Shown: in pieces, positions 1-5,815 of the stretch | How the letters are laid out: the number at the start of each line of letters is the position of its first letter | Numbering within the stretch: the stretch's first letter is position 1 | DNA from: Phycisphaerales bacterium | GTDB lineage: Bacteria; Planctomycetota; Phycisphaerae; Sedimentisphaerales; Anaerohalosphaeraceae | Direction of reading: 5' to 3' | Assembly (NCBI GenBank): GCA_011048645.1 | Contig: DSDR01000219.1 | Span: forward strand, 1-5,815 | Length of the DNA: 5,815 nt | The notes under the pieces: generated by a model | The model's input: the letters and a program-made list of their open reading frames with translations, nothing else | Databases searched by the model: none | What the model was told of the DNA's origin: nothing | Position numbers and translations under genes: made by a program

Positions 1-72
1 GTTCACCAGATCGGCCCGCAGCGGGACCGTCGCTAAAAGAACCAGCAGAACTATGTGTGTTATTTGTCTCAT
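1..72 (-). CDS. Secreted protein, N-terminal signal peptide only (partial)
   Basis: Only the first 24 codons lie in the window; the gene continues past base 1. Seen: an ATG at 72 with a good ribosome binding site (AAGGAG, 9 bases upstream). The peptide starts MRQITHI, followed by a hydrophobic stretch VLLVLLATVPL and then RADLVN. This is a classic Sec signal peptide with a short basic n-region, a leucine/valine-rich core, and a probable signal peptidase I site after Leu-Arg-Ala (before Asp21). The mature protein is therefore exported. In planctomycetes, starts like ADLVN are common in PEP-CTERM or LamG-type surface proteins, but the C-terminus that would prove this is outside the window. It lies downstream of, and in the same direction as, the sigma/FecR pair after a 249-base gap, so it could be a target or partner of that system. 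The function of the mature protein is unknown. Confidence 0.75.
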   Translation of the reverse strand, partial: MRQITHIVLLVLLATVPLRADLVN

Positions 73-81
73 TGTACCGGT

Positions 82-87
82 CTCCTT
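82..87 (-). promoter_or_regulatory. Ribosome binding site of the secreted-protein gene
   Basis: On the minus strand this reads AAGGAG, a near-perfect Shine-Dalgarno sequence 9 bases before the ATG at 72. It fixes the start of this truncated gene, which would otherwise be hard to accept from 24 codons alone. Confidence 0.7.
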
Positions 88-112
88 AATACATAGTCTT
101 CTTTTACTTTCC

Positions 113-147
113 GCAGTTTGCCCCAACCGTCAATCGTGACAAACTGC
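113..147. repeat. 8-bp inverted repeat upstream of the secreted-protein gene
   Basis: GCAGTTTG (113-120) is the exact reverse complement of CAAACTGC (140-147), with 19 bases between. The spacer and right arm also contain a smaller inverted pair, GTCA/TGAC, within 129-140. The element lies 41-75 bases upstream of the ATG at 72, where a 5' leader structure or a protein operator would sit. No T-tract follows on either strand, so it is not an intrinsic terminator. No known riboswitch core was recognised. The symmetry is seen; a regulatory role is inference. Confidence 0.4.
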
Positions 148-244
148 CCACCTAACTCAACAGTTCAATTCATAACCGCATAACATTAATCTGACATTCT
201 CCTTTCCATCAATAGAACCTCCACTGACAAACATTATGACACAC

Positions 245-265
245 TGCGGCGGACCGCCCGTCGCA
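245..265. other. GC-rich hairpin downstream of the FecR gene
   Basis: TGCGGCGG (245-252) can pair with CCGTCGCA (258-265) around a 5-base loop. The 8-bp stem has one G·U pair on the plus-strand RNA; on the minus-strand RNA the same position is an A·C mismatch. It lies 57 bases beyond the FecR stop codon (TAA, 322-324). It could be a 3'-end or transcript-stabilising structure, but no U-tract follows on the minus strand, so intrinsic termination is not supported. Confidence 0.35.
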
Positions 266-321
266 ACTGAGCTTCGTATTGCTTATATATATATTTATCA
301 CGCTCCTTTCTTGATCCAAGG

Positions 322-2031
322 TTACGGATATCGTTTCTGCTGTTCCATCGAATCCGATAAAAGCGTGGGGCGCACAAAGACGCACCAGTCCGAGTCGGTT
401 GATCGCAATTGATCGACGCTCCGGTCAGCGTCGCCGCCGTCGGTTGTCACCAGCGTCAAAAATCGATCCGTCGGTTTTAAGTCGATGTCGATTAAGAAGG
501 CCGTCCCTTTTTCCGAAATTCCCGTTTTCTGAAATCGGACTTCGCCGTCAACCAGCACCCAGATATCTGCATTCGGCACACGCGGCGCCGCGGTCGAAAC
601 GCCCGCCTCGGCGGTCAATCGACACGCGGCAAAATCCGGATAATCCCGCCGGATGGCATCCAAATCAAACGTGATACCGACACTGGCGTGCATAAAGATG
701 CTCGGATTTTCCGGCGTGCCGTAGAACCGGTTTTCCAGAGTGCCCGGCGGCGTGCCGTTGGTAAAGTCCGACAGAAATGTCCCCGCGCCGTGAATAATCT
801 CGGAATAAAACAGGCCGCTGGTCGCAGGACAATCGGCGAAAATATGCCCCTCCGAACTGACCGTCTGGGCGGTTTTGCCGTTCGGCACAAAGACCCCGTC
901 GATATAACGCTCCCGGCGCGTTTGCACATACTGATTGTCCGCGGCGCGATCCTGAGAAAGATACCCGCCGCGAAGGCCTGTGGCAGGATGAATTCCCGTT
1001 TCCCGCTGTCCAGTCCCGAGGCCGTTGCCGCCCCCGACTATATCGGCCAAATCCAGCGGCTGACCCTTCCAGACAATCCCGGTCGCCGAATCGATCCGGC
1101 GTACAAACTCATCGGAACTCAACTCAATTGGATGCACCTGTCCGGTATCCTCCGCGATACGGCTGGCTGTTCCCGGGACAAGCAAACGACTGCTGCGGCG
1201 CGTACCTTGCTCGCCTGTCAGCAGCGTCGCGCTGCCCGAAAACAACTTCACATCGCCGCCGTCCGAACGGGCGACCACGCCGAATTCCGTGCCCAGATCG
1301 ATAATACTGCCGCCGGGCAAATCCACCGTAAACCCGACCGCACGAGACGGCACACGGGCAAATAAGCGACCGGAATGCAGTGTGATTTTTTCCGCCGAGA
1401 CAAACGTAAATTCAGCCGGTCCTTCCAGCACCACCTCGGCGCCGTAATCAAACCGCACTGTCGCCAATCCCGAGGCAAGATAGACCGGCTCGGCGTTGTT
1501 TTTGAAACGGGCGCCGATCGGATGCGACTGCGACGATCCCCATACCGCCCCGATGGAATCGGTCAAGGTCGCCACATCCATTTGAACCAGGCGCGGATTG
1601 CCGGCCACATACAACATTACCAGTAGCATCGCCGCGACGGAGCAAAGTGTAAACCAGATGTTGAAACGCGAGACGTGCCGATCTCTTTTGATGCGTTTTT
1701 TCCGCTCGCGAACCCCTTCAATCAGAACCGGTTGTTTTTCCGACGCATAACGGCTTGGCGATAACGCAGCACGTCTTTCTTCTTCGGCAAGCTGGGCAAA
1801 CAGGGAATTGTAGATGTTCCGATCCAGCGTCTCGACGTCCGGTGCAAAGGCGATTTTGCCCGGCTCCGAAAGCGCCGCGTACAGCAGGGCAAACTCAACA
1901 TAATAATCCGCCGCCGCCCGATCCTGCTCCAGCAGGCGCACCAGCGATTCATACTCACTCGGCGTGATCGACCCATCCAGCTTTCGCAGAATCAGGTCAT
2001 CCAGTTCGGATTTGTCGCAACGCGACTTCAT
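322..2031 (-). CDS. FecR-domain transmembrane regulator with C-terminal NPCBM-like domain
   Basis: A 569-residue probable membrane-bound partner of the ECF sigma factor encoded just upstream. Residues 1-60 form a charged cytoplasmic anti-sigma-like domain (LDDLILRKLDGSITPSEYESL) of the planctomycete type, with no zinc HxxxCxxC motif. A basic stretch (108-122) precedes one transmembrane helix (about 124-144). The FecR domain follows at about 187-272 (LATVRFDYGAEVVLEGPAEF, then GSIIDLGTEFGVV). The linker LDLADIVGGGNGLGTG is typical of planctomycete FecR proteins. The C-terminal part (about 445-555: FMHASVGITFDLDAI, WVLVDGEVRF, LTLVTTDGGD) resembles the NPCBM/GH98 carbohydrate-binding module. 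Topology implied: N-terminus in the cytoplasm, FecR and NPCBM-like domains outside. I chose the ATG at 2031 over in-frame ATGs at 2070 and 2046 because it overlaps the sigma stop as ATGA and has GGGAG 8 bases upstream. The FecR call is firm; anti-sigma activity and sugar binding are inferred from family. Confidence 0.85.
   Translation of the reverse strand: MKSRCDKSELDDLILRKLDGSITPSEYESLVRLLEQDRAAADYYVEFALLYAALSEPGKIAFAPDVETLDRNIYNSLFAQLAEEERRAALSPSRYASEKQPVLIEGVRERKKRIKRDRHVSRFNIWFTLCSVAAMLLVMLYVAGNPRLVQMDVATLTDSIGAVWGSSQSHPIGARFKNNAEPVYLASGLATVRFDYGAEVVLEGPAEFTFVSAEKITLHSGRLFARVPSRAVGFTVDLPGGSIIDLGTEFGVVARSDGGDVKLFSGSATLLTGEQGTRRSSRLLVPGTASRIAEDTGQVHPIELSSDEFVRRIDSATGIVWKGQPLDLADIVGGGNGLGTGQRETGIHPATGLRGGYLSQDRAADNQYVQTRRERYIDGVFVPNGKTAQTVSSEGHIFADCPATSGLFYSEIIHGAGTFLSDFTNGTPPGTLENRFYGTPENPSIFMHASVGITFDLDAIRRDYPDFAACRLTAEAGVSTAAPRVPNADIWVLVDGEVRFQKTGISEKGTAFLIDIDLKPTDRFLTLVTTDGGDADRSVDQLRSTDSDWCVFVRPTLLSDSMEQQKRYP
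2028..2031 (-). promoter_or_regulatory. ATGA stop/start overlap with GGGAG ribosome binding site at 2040-2044
   Basis: On the minus strand the sigma gene ends GGT GTA TGA, and the ATG formed by GTATGA starts the FecR gene. GGGAG lies 8 bases before that ATG, inside the last sigma codons. Such overlaps usually mean translational coupling, giving a fixed ratio of sigma factor to its membrane partner. This overlap decides the FecR start. Confidence 0.75.
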
Positions 2032-2576
2032 ACACCCATCTCCCATGCGTTCAGCGTCATTTTCACGCACCGCACCAACGCACGATGAATTCGCCCCATC
2101 ACTTTGTATAATCCCGGCAGCGGCCGTTGCAGCACCCCGGCAATCTGCTTGATGCTCAGCCCCTTTTCATATCGAATCTGCATCAGCCGTCGGTCCGATT
2201 CGTCCAGTTTCATCAGACAATGCTGAAGGGCGCGCAGCCGATCATCCATCGATTCGGCCTTGGCACTGGCCGTTTGGCTTAAATAATCAAACAATTCGTC
2301 GGAAAAAAATGAAAAATCCCGCTTTTTTTCCCGATGATATTCCAACACTTTCAGTCGCGCAATTTTCACGCCCCACGCTCCGAAATTCGTCCCCGGCTCA
2401 AACTCCTCAAACCGTTCCCACATCAGCGTAACCACATTCTGCATAATATCTTCGGCGTCCGCCGGCTGATGAACCATCGCCAAAATGTACGCATAAATCG
2501 ATTTTTGATGCTCCACAAAGAGCCGCAAAAACTCGACGCTCATCCTGTCTTCTTTTGTCTGTTTCTTATGATCCAT
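2028..2576 (-). CDS. ECF-type RNA polymerase sigma factor
   Basis: A 182-residue extracytoplasmic-function sigma-70 family protein that would direct RNA polymerase to a specific promoter set. Region 2 spans about residues 16-84, with FLRLFVEHQKSIYAYIL, the acidic DAEDIMQNV core-binding helix and the FEPGTNFGAWGVKIARLKVL stretch. Region 4 spans about 113-172, with CLMKLDESDRRLMQIRY followed by the helix-turn-helix GLSIKQIAGVLQRPLPGLYK. There is no region 1 or 3, and the length is normal for ECF factors. The FEPGTNFGAW segment is characteristic of the Rhodopirellula/Verrucomicrobium sigma group. It overlaps the FecR gene by 4 bases, so the two are one operon and the FecR protein is the likely regulator. 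Start choice is uncertain: the ATG at 2576 has only a weak upstream purine stretch, and Met12 (2543), preceded by GAAGACAGG, would still keep region 2 intact. Confidence 0.9.
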   Translation of the reverse strand: MDHKKQTKEDRMSVEFLRLFVEHQKSIYAYILAMVHQPADAEDIMQNVVTLMWERFEEFEPGTNFGAWGVKIARLKVLEYHREKKRDFSFFSDELFDYLSQTASAKAESMDDRLRALQHCLMKLDESDRRLMQIRYEKGLSIKQIAGVLQRPLPGLYKVMGRIHRALVRCVKMTLNAWEMGV

Positions 2577-2736
2577 AACGCGCTGCCTGCATCATTCTCG
2601 CCCCGCGGACCGCCGCAAAGCAATCCTTGACTATTTTATTATGAAGATTTTTCGGTTGAATAGAGGGGAAAAATTCGTGTTTTGATAAAAAAAACGCAAA
2701 GTTTTTACGTCTAAACCCAGAAAATACAGGAGTTTT

Positions 2737-2883
2737 ATGATAAAGATAAAGTCAGTCTGTTTTGTTACAATAGACGTTTATCTGCCTGTAAAAAAAAGAG
2801 CAAAGATTGAGTCTTTGTTCAGCGCACAAGGTCTCGGCGTATCGGCCGATTCGAAGCTTTCGCGAAATTTTTTATGCCCGTAG
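2737..2883 (+). CDS. Possible small ORF, 48 residues, unrecognised
   Basis: ATG at 2737 with AGGAG (2728-2732) only 4 bases upstream, running to TAG at 2881. The product would start MIKIKSVCFVTIDVYLPVKK and end NFLCP. It is basic, has no clear transmembrane helix or domain, and resembles nothing I know. Against it: the region is AT-rich and intergenic, the SD spacing is short, and the frame overlaps a minus-strand terminator-like hairpin (2790-2820). It is listed because the start signal is better than chance would usually give. It is more likely non-coding than coding. Confidence 0.2.
   Translation: MIKIKSVCFVTIDVYLPVKKRAKIESLFSAQGLGVSADSKLSRNFLCP
2790..2820 (-). terminator. Terminator-like hairpin pointing towards the sigma gene
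   Basis: On the minus strand GAACAAAGA pairs with TCTTTGCTC (2820-2798) around a 5-base loop; 8 of 9 positions pair, with one A·C mismatch. Eight consecutive T residues (2797-2790) follow directly. This is the layout of an intrinsic terminator, though the stem is AT-rich and weak. It could stop antisense transcription coming from nrdJ, end a short RNA, or act as an attenuator if the sigma promoter lies to its right. Confidence 0.35.
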
Positions 2884-2938
2884 GTTCAATGGCAGCAAGA
2901 ACTAACAAAAATCTCATATTTTTTCGCTGATTTTTTGC

Positions 2939-2966
2939 TTGTCGGCCAACCCGCAAACAGTATCAT
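2939..2966 (+). promoter_or_regulatory. Candidate sigma-70-like promoter of nrdJ
   Basis: TTGTCG (2939-2944, 4 of 6 matches to TTGACA) and TATCAT (2961-2966, 5 of 6 to TATAAT) are separated by 16 bases. Transcription would start near 2973, just before the first NrdR box. A repressor bound there would lie over or immediately downstream of the start. The match is moderate and planctomycete promoters are not well defined. An alternative would use TTGTTA (2991-2996) as the -35 element. Confidence 0.35.
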
Positions 2967-2980
2967 ATCGTAGAAGTAAT

Positions 2981-2996
2981 TGGCAATATGTTGTTA
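2981..2996 (+). promoter_or_regulatory. NrdR box 1 (upstream)
   Basis: Reads TGGCAATATGTTGTTA. The core C-A-A-T-A-T-G-T-T-G-T fits the NrdR consensus (acaCwATATnTwGtgt) across its 11 central positions; the flanks are degenerate. NrdR is an ATP/dATP-sensing zinc-finger repressor of ribonucleotide reductase genes that usually binds two boxes about three helical turns apart. The second box begins exactly 32 bp further on. Confidence 0.65.
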
Positions 2997-3012
2997 TTTT
3001 AACAGAAGGCTT

Positions 3013-3028
3013 AATCTATATATAGTGG
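3013..3028 (+). promoter_or_regulatory. NrdR box 2 (nrdJ-proximal)
   Basis: Reads AATCTATATATAGTGG. It matches the palindromic form ACACTATATATAGTGT at 13 of 16 positions and fully over the central CTATATATAG. Its start is 32 bp from that of box 1 with a 16-bp gap, so both sites lie on the same face of the helix. It lies 21-36 bases before the nrdJ ATG, placing it in the leader or promoter. The expected effect is repression of nrdJ when dATP is plentiful. Confidence 0.75.
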
Positions 3029-3036
3029 TTTACCAC

Positions 3037-3040
3037 GGAG
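3037..3040 (+). promoter_or_regulatory. Ribosome binding site of nrdJ
   Basis: GGAG with an 8-base spacer before the ATG at 3049. It selects this start over the out-of-frame ATG at 3042, which is too close to the GGAG. Confidence 0.65.
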
Positions 3041-3048
3041 AATGTTTT

Positions 3049-5815
3049 ATGTCAGACGAACGGATTTCCAAAGACAACACCAACGTATTCGATTCCGGCC
3101 TGCAACCTTGGAAGACACCTGCGTCCGCGCGCAAAGCAGGGCTGAAAATTGACCCGTATTTTTCCACGCCGGGTGTCCATCCCTTCGAAGAAATCGAATG
3201 GGAAACCCGCCAGGCCAAAATCACCGATGACGCCGGCAAGGTGATTTTTGAACAGACCGATTGTGAAGTACCGGCGTTTTGGAGTCAATTAGCGACAAAA
3301 GTTGTCGTGAGTAAATATTTTTACGGCGATGTCCACTCCGGCCAGCGCGAAAATTCGGTCAAACAGTTGGTTCACCGTGTCTGTCGGGCGATTGCCGACC
3401 GCGGTCGTCGCGACGGCTATTTCACGTCCGAGGCCGACGCCGAGACGTTTTACAACGAACTGACGTGGTTGTGTGTTAATCAGTACGGGGCGTTCAATTC
3501 GCCGGTCTGGTTCAACGTCGGTCTGCACGATGTCTATGGCATCAACGGCAGCGAACACAACTACCATTGGGATGAAAAACAGCAAAAAGCCGTTCCCAGT
3601 ACCAGCAGCTACGAATTTCCGCAGGCCTCGGCCTGTTTTATCCAGTCGGTCGAAGACACGATGGAAGACATTATGCGTCTGGCCCGCAGCGAGGCGATGC
3701 TCTTTAAGCACGGCTCCGGCACCGGCACGGACCTTTCGACCCTGCGCAGCAGTCGGGAGAAACTGTCCGGCGGCGGCAAGCCCTCCGGCCCGCTGAGCTT
3801 TATGCGCGTCTATGACCAGGTCGCCGCGGTCATCAAATCCGGCGGCAAAACCCGACGCGCCGCCAAGATGCAGTCGCTCAAGATCGACCATCCCGACATC
3901 AAAGAGTTTATCACCTGCAAGACCGAGGAAGAAAAAAAGGCCTGGGCCTTGATCGAAGAGGGCTACTCGCCCGACGAGGCCTACGGCAGCGTGATGTTCC
4001 AGAACAGCAACCTGTCGGTGCGGGTTAACGATGCGTTTATGGAAGCGGTCGAAAAAGACGGCCCCTGGACCACTACGTCTGTGACCACCGGCAAGTCGGT
4101 TGACGCCTACAGCGCCCGCGAATTGATGGAGCTGATCGCCGAAGGGACGCGCGTCTGCGGCGATCCGGGACTGCAATACCACTCCACCATCAACAAGTGG
4201 CACACCTGCCCCCATTCCGGCCCGATCAACGCCTCCAATCCGTGCAGCGAGTATATGTTCATCGACAATTCCGCCTGCAATCTGGCCTCGCTGAATCTGA
4301 TGAAGTTTCGCACCGACAACGGCGGATTTGACATTGAGCGTTTCAAACACGCCGTGCGGCTGTTCATCATCGCCCAGGAAATTCTGGTCGATAACGGCAG
4401 CTATCCCGAACAGACCATCGCGGAAAACAGCCATCGCTTCCGTCCGCTCGGCCTGGGCTATGCCAATCTCGGCTGTCTGATGATGAGTCTGGCGATGCCT
4501 TACGATTCCGATCAGGCCCGCGCCTGGGCGGCGGCGATTACCGCGATCATGACCGGCACGGCCTATTCAATCAGCGCCGAGCTGGCCGCGACCAAAGGCC
4601 CGTTCTCCGAATATGAAAAGAACAAACAGCCGATGCAGAACGTCATCGCGATGCACCGCGAACACGCCTATAACATTCCCGAGATGTACTGTCCGGACGA
4701 TCTGCTCAGTGCGGCCAAGAACGCCTGGGATGAGGCCTTTGATGCCGGCACGCAACACGGCTTTCGCAACGCCCAAACCACCGTGCTGGCCCCGACCGGT
4801 ACCATCGGCTTTATGATGGATTGCGACACCACCGGCGTCGAGCCGGATATTGCGCTGGTCAAATACAAAACCCTGGCCGGCGGGGGAATGCTCAAACTGG
4901 TCAACCGCACCGTCCCGATGGCCCTTGAGCGGCTCGGCTACGGCCCCGAGGATATCCGCGCCATCTGCGAGACCATCGACAAAGACGACACCATTGAAAC
5001 CGCCGCTAAGCTGAGTCCCGAGCATCTGCCGGTCTTTGACTGCGCGTTTAGGGCCAAAAACGGCACCCGCCATATCCACTATCAAGCCCATTTGAAAATG
5101 ATGGCCGCTGTGCAGCCGTTCCTGTCCGGCGCGATCAGCAAGACCATCAATATGCCCAAAGAAAGTACTGCCGAGCAGATCGCCTCGGCGTATATGGAAG
5201 GCTGGAAGCTCGGCCTCAAGGCCGTGGCGATCTACCGCGACGGCTCCAAGCGGCTCCAGCCGGTCAACACCGAAACCTCGTCCGGCGACAAGAAAAAGCA
5301 AAAAACTGCCGAGGCCGCCGCACCGCGTCCATTCCGACGCCGGCTGCCCGAAACGCGCCACAGCATCACGCACAAATTTTCCGTGGCCGGACACGAAGGG
5401 TATCTGACGGTGGGGCTATACGAGGACGGCCAGCCCGGTGAGTTGTTCATCACCATGGCCAAGGAGGGCAGCACCGTCGGAGGTCTGATGGATGTGGTCG
5501 GTACCTGCGTCTCGATGGCGCTGCAATACGGCGTGCCGCTGATTACGCTGGTCGATAAATTCCGCCACGCCCGCTTCGAGCCGGCCGGGATGACCAGCAA
5601 CAAGAGCATCCCCTTTGCCAAGAGCCTGATCGACTACATCTTCTGCTGGATGGGCTGTCAGTTCATCCCCGGCTACGCCGAGAAGAACACGCCCAACCGC
5701 GCCGCTCCGGCAGTCGAAAACAAGACCTCGACCACCGCTAAAGAGCTGGTCCAGAAAACCCAGGATCTGGCCAAAAAAATCGGCCAGGCCAAGGCTGTCG
5801 GCAAAAAATCCGACA
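3049..5815 (+). CDS. nrdJ: Adenosylcobalamin-dependent ribonucleoside-diphosphate reductase, class II (3' end missing)
   Basis: It reduces ribonucleotides, probably diphosphates, to deoxyribonucleotides for DNA synthesis, using a cobalamin-generated thiyl radical with no oxygen requirement. 922 codons are read without interruption; the stop is beyond the window. Active-site parts are all visible: redox Cys196 (SACFIQS); the radical site N397-P-C399-S-E401; the second redox Cys410 (SACNLASLNL), 11 residues after Cys399 as in characterised class II enzymes; phosphate-binding APTGTIGF (581-588); and the end of the catalytic barrel at AVAIYRDGSKR (725-735). The insertion ITCKTEEEKKAWALIEEGY (from 289) is typical of the long NrdJ form. 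After a charged linker (745-763), residues about 764-870 form the TSCPD-like domain (ITHKFSVAGHEGYLTVGLYE, LFITMAKEGSTVGGLMDVVG). A Lys/Ala/Thr-rich tail (879-922) follows. The redox or zinc cysteines usual at the C-terminus would lie beyond the edge. Paired NrdR boxes precede the gene. Confidence 0.96.
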   Translation, partial: MSDERISKDNTNVFDSGLQPWKTPASARKAGLKIDPYFSTPGVHPFEEIEWETRQAKITDDAGKVIFEQTDCEVPAFWSQLATKVVVSKYFYGDVHSGQRENSVKQLVHRVCRAIADRGRRDGYFTSEADAETFYNELTWLCVNQYGAFNSPVWFNVGLHDVYGINGSEHNYHWDEKQQKAVPSTSSYEFPQASACFIQSVEDTMEDIMRLARSEAMLFKHGSGTGTDLSTLRSSREKLSGGGKPSGPLSFMRVYDQVAAVIKSGGKTRRAAKMQSLKIDHPDIKEFITCKTEEEKKAWALIEEGYSPDEAYGSVMFQNSNLSVRVNDAFMEAVEKDGPWTTTSVTTGKSVDAYSARELMELIAEGTRVCGDPGLQYHSTINKWHTCPHSGPINASNPCSEYMFIDNSACNLASLNLMKFRTDNGGFDIERFKHAVRLFIIAQEILVDNGSYPEQTIAENSHRFRPLGLGYANLGCLMMSLAMPYDSDQARAWAAAITAIMTGTAYSISAELAATKGPFSEYEKNKQPMQNVIAMHREHAYNIPEMYCPDDLLSAAKNAWDEAFDAGTQHGFRNAQTTVLAPTGTIGFMMDCDTTGVEPDIALVKYKTLAGGGMLKLVNRTVPMALERLGYGPEDIRAICETIDKDDTIETAAKLSPEHLPVFDCAFRAKNGTRHIHYQAHLKMMAAVQPFLSGAISKTINMPKESTAEQIASAYMEGWKLGLKAVAIYRDGSKRLQPVNTETSSGDKKKQKTAEAAAPRPFRRRLPETRHSITHKFSVAGHEGYLTVGLYEDGQPGELFITMAKEGSTVGGLMDVVGTCVSMALQYGVPLITLVDKFRHARFEPAGMTSNKSIPFAKSLIDYIFCWMGCQFIPGYAEKNTPNRAAPAVENKTSTTAKELVQKTQDLAKKIGQAKAVGKKSD

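Larger units (their letters stand above)
2577..3048. other. Divergent intergenic region between the sigma gene and nrdJ
   Basis: These 472 bases separate two outward-reading genes. The end next to the sigma gene (2581-2625) is GC-rich; the rest is AT-rich with many A and T runs. The nrdJ-proximal 110 bases hold a possible promoter and two NrdR-box-like sites, listed separately. A terminator-like hairpin and a doubtful small ORF lie between 2737 and 2883. A 5-bp GC hairpin (TCGGC 2834-2838 with GCCGA 2845-2849) is also visible, but its function is unclear. I could not identify a convincing promoter for the sigma gene. No B12-box or cobalamin riboswitch core was seen, although the nrdJ product uses B12. 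Confidence 0.6.

Noticed and set aside
283..297. TA-rich run as a -10 element for the secreted-protein gene
   Set aside because: TATATATA is present, but no acceptable -35 element lies at the right distance on the minus strand.
688..1365. 225-residue plus-strand ORF opposite the FecR gene
   Set aside because: Antisense to the FecR/NPCBM-like coding sequence, Arg/Ala rich with no domain. The minus-strand frame has clear family motifs.
2834..2874. Plus-strand terminator (GC hairpin 2834-2849 and T-run 2868-2873)
   Set aside because: The GC hairpin is separated from the T-run by 18 bases, and the stem immediately before the Ts is only about 4 bp.
2878..2895. T-arm-like GGTTCAAT (2883-2890) suggesting a tRNA
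   Set aside because: No matching acceptor, D or anticodon stems can be drawn around it.
2641..3048. Cobalamin riboswitch before nrdJ
   Set aside because: Considered because the enzyme uses B12, but no B12-box (GCCACTG-like) or conserved core was found. The leader between the NrdR boxes and the start is too short to hold one.
3289..4434. 381-residue minus-strand ORF opposite nrdJ
   Set aside because: It lies wholly antisense to the unmistakable nrdJ frame. Its composition (Gly, Ala, Val, Asp, His rich) is what the reverse of a GC-rich coding frame gives, with no recognisable domain.
4567..5394. 275-residue minus-strand ORF opposite nrdJ
   Set aside because: Same reason: an antisense shadow of the nrdJ catalytic and linker region, with no motif.

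Overview
The window looks like a chromosomal segment from a Planctomycetota-type bacterium, possibly Phycisphaerae or Sedimentisphaerales, or a close PVC relative. This rests on three things. The ECF sigma factor resembles the Rhodopirellula/Verrucomicrobium group. Its FecR-type membrane partner carries a C-terminal carbohydrate-binding-like domain, an architecture typical of that phylum. Replication precursors come from a long B12-dependent ribonucleotide reductase. The phylum call is family-level recognition, not a search result (about 0.7).

Left part, all on the minus strand and read from about 2576 down to 1. An ECF sigma factor gene (2576-2028) is followed, with a 4-base ATGA overlap, by a FecR-domain transmembrane protein gene (2031-322). 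A 249-base gap (321-73) holds a GC-rich hairpin and an 8-bp inverted repeat. After it comes the first 24 codons of a gene for a secreted protein (72 to beyond base 1). The likely logic is sigma factor, then membrane-bound regulator with an outward-facing sensory half, then an exported protein. This would be a cell-surface signalling cassette, but its signal and its regulon cannot be read from the window.

Middle part, 2577-3048: a 472-base divergent, AT-rich intergenic region. Near nrdJ it holds two NrdR-box-like sites whose centres are 32 bp apart, a possible sigma-70-like promoter just upstream of them, and a good ribosome binding site. Further left are a terminator-like hairpin pointing towards the sigma gene and a doubtful 48-codon ORF.

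Right part, plus strand: nrdJ starts at 3049 and runs off the right edge at 5815 with 922 complete codons and no stop. It encodes the adenosylcobalamin-dependent (class II) ribonucleoside-diphosphate reductase, with all expected active-site residues visible. The long minus-strand ORFs opposite it (3289-4434, 4567-5394) are shadows of this gene. The nrdJ and sigma/FecR units are divergent and appear functionally unrelated.

I found no mobile element, CRISPR array, rRNA or tRNA. No wholly unknown system is evident. The most informative observations are the paired NrdR boxes and the ECF/FecR/NPCBM-like cassette with its adjacent secreted protein.
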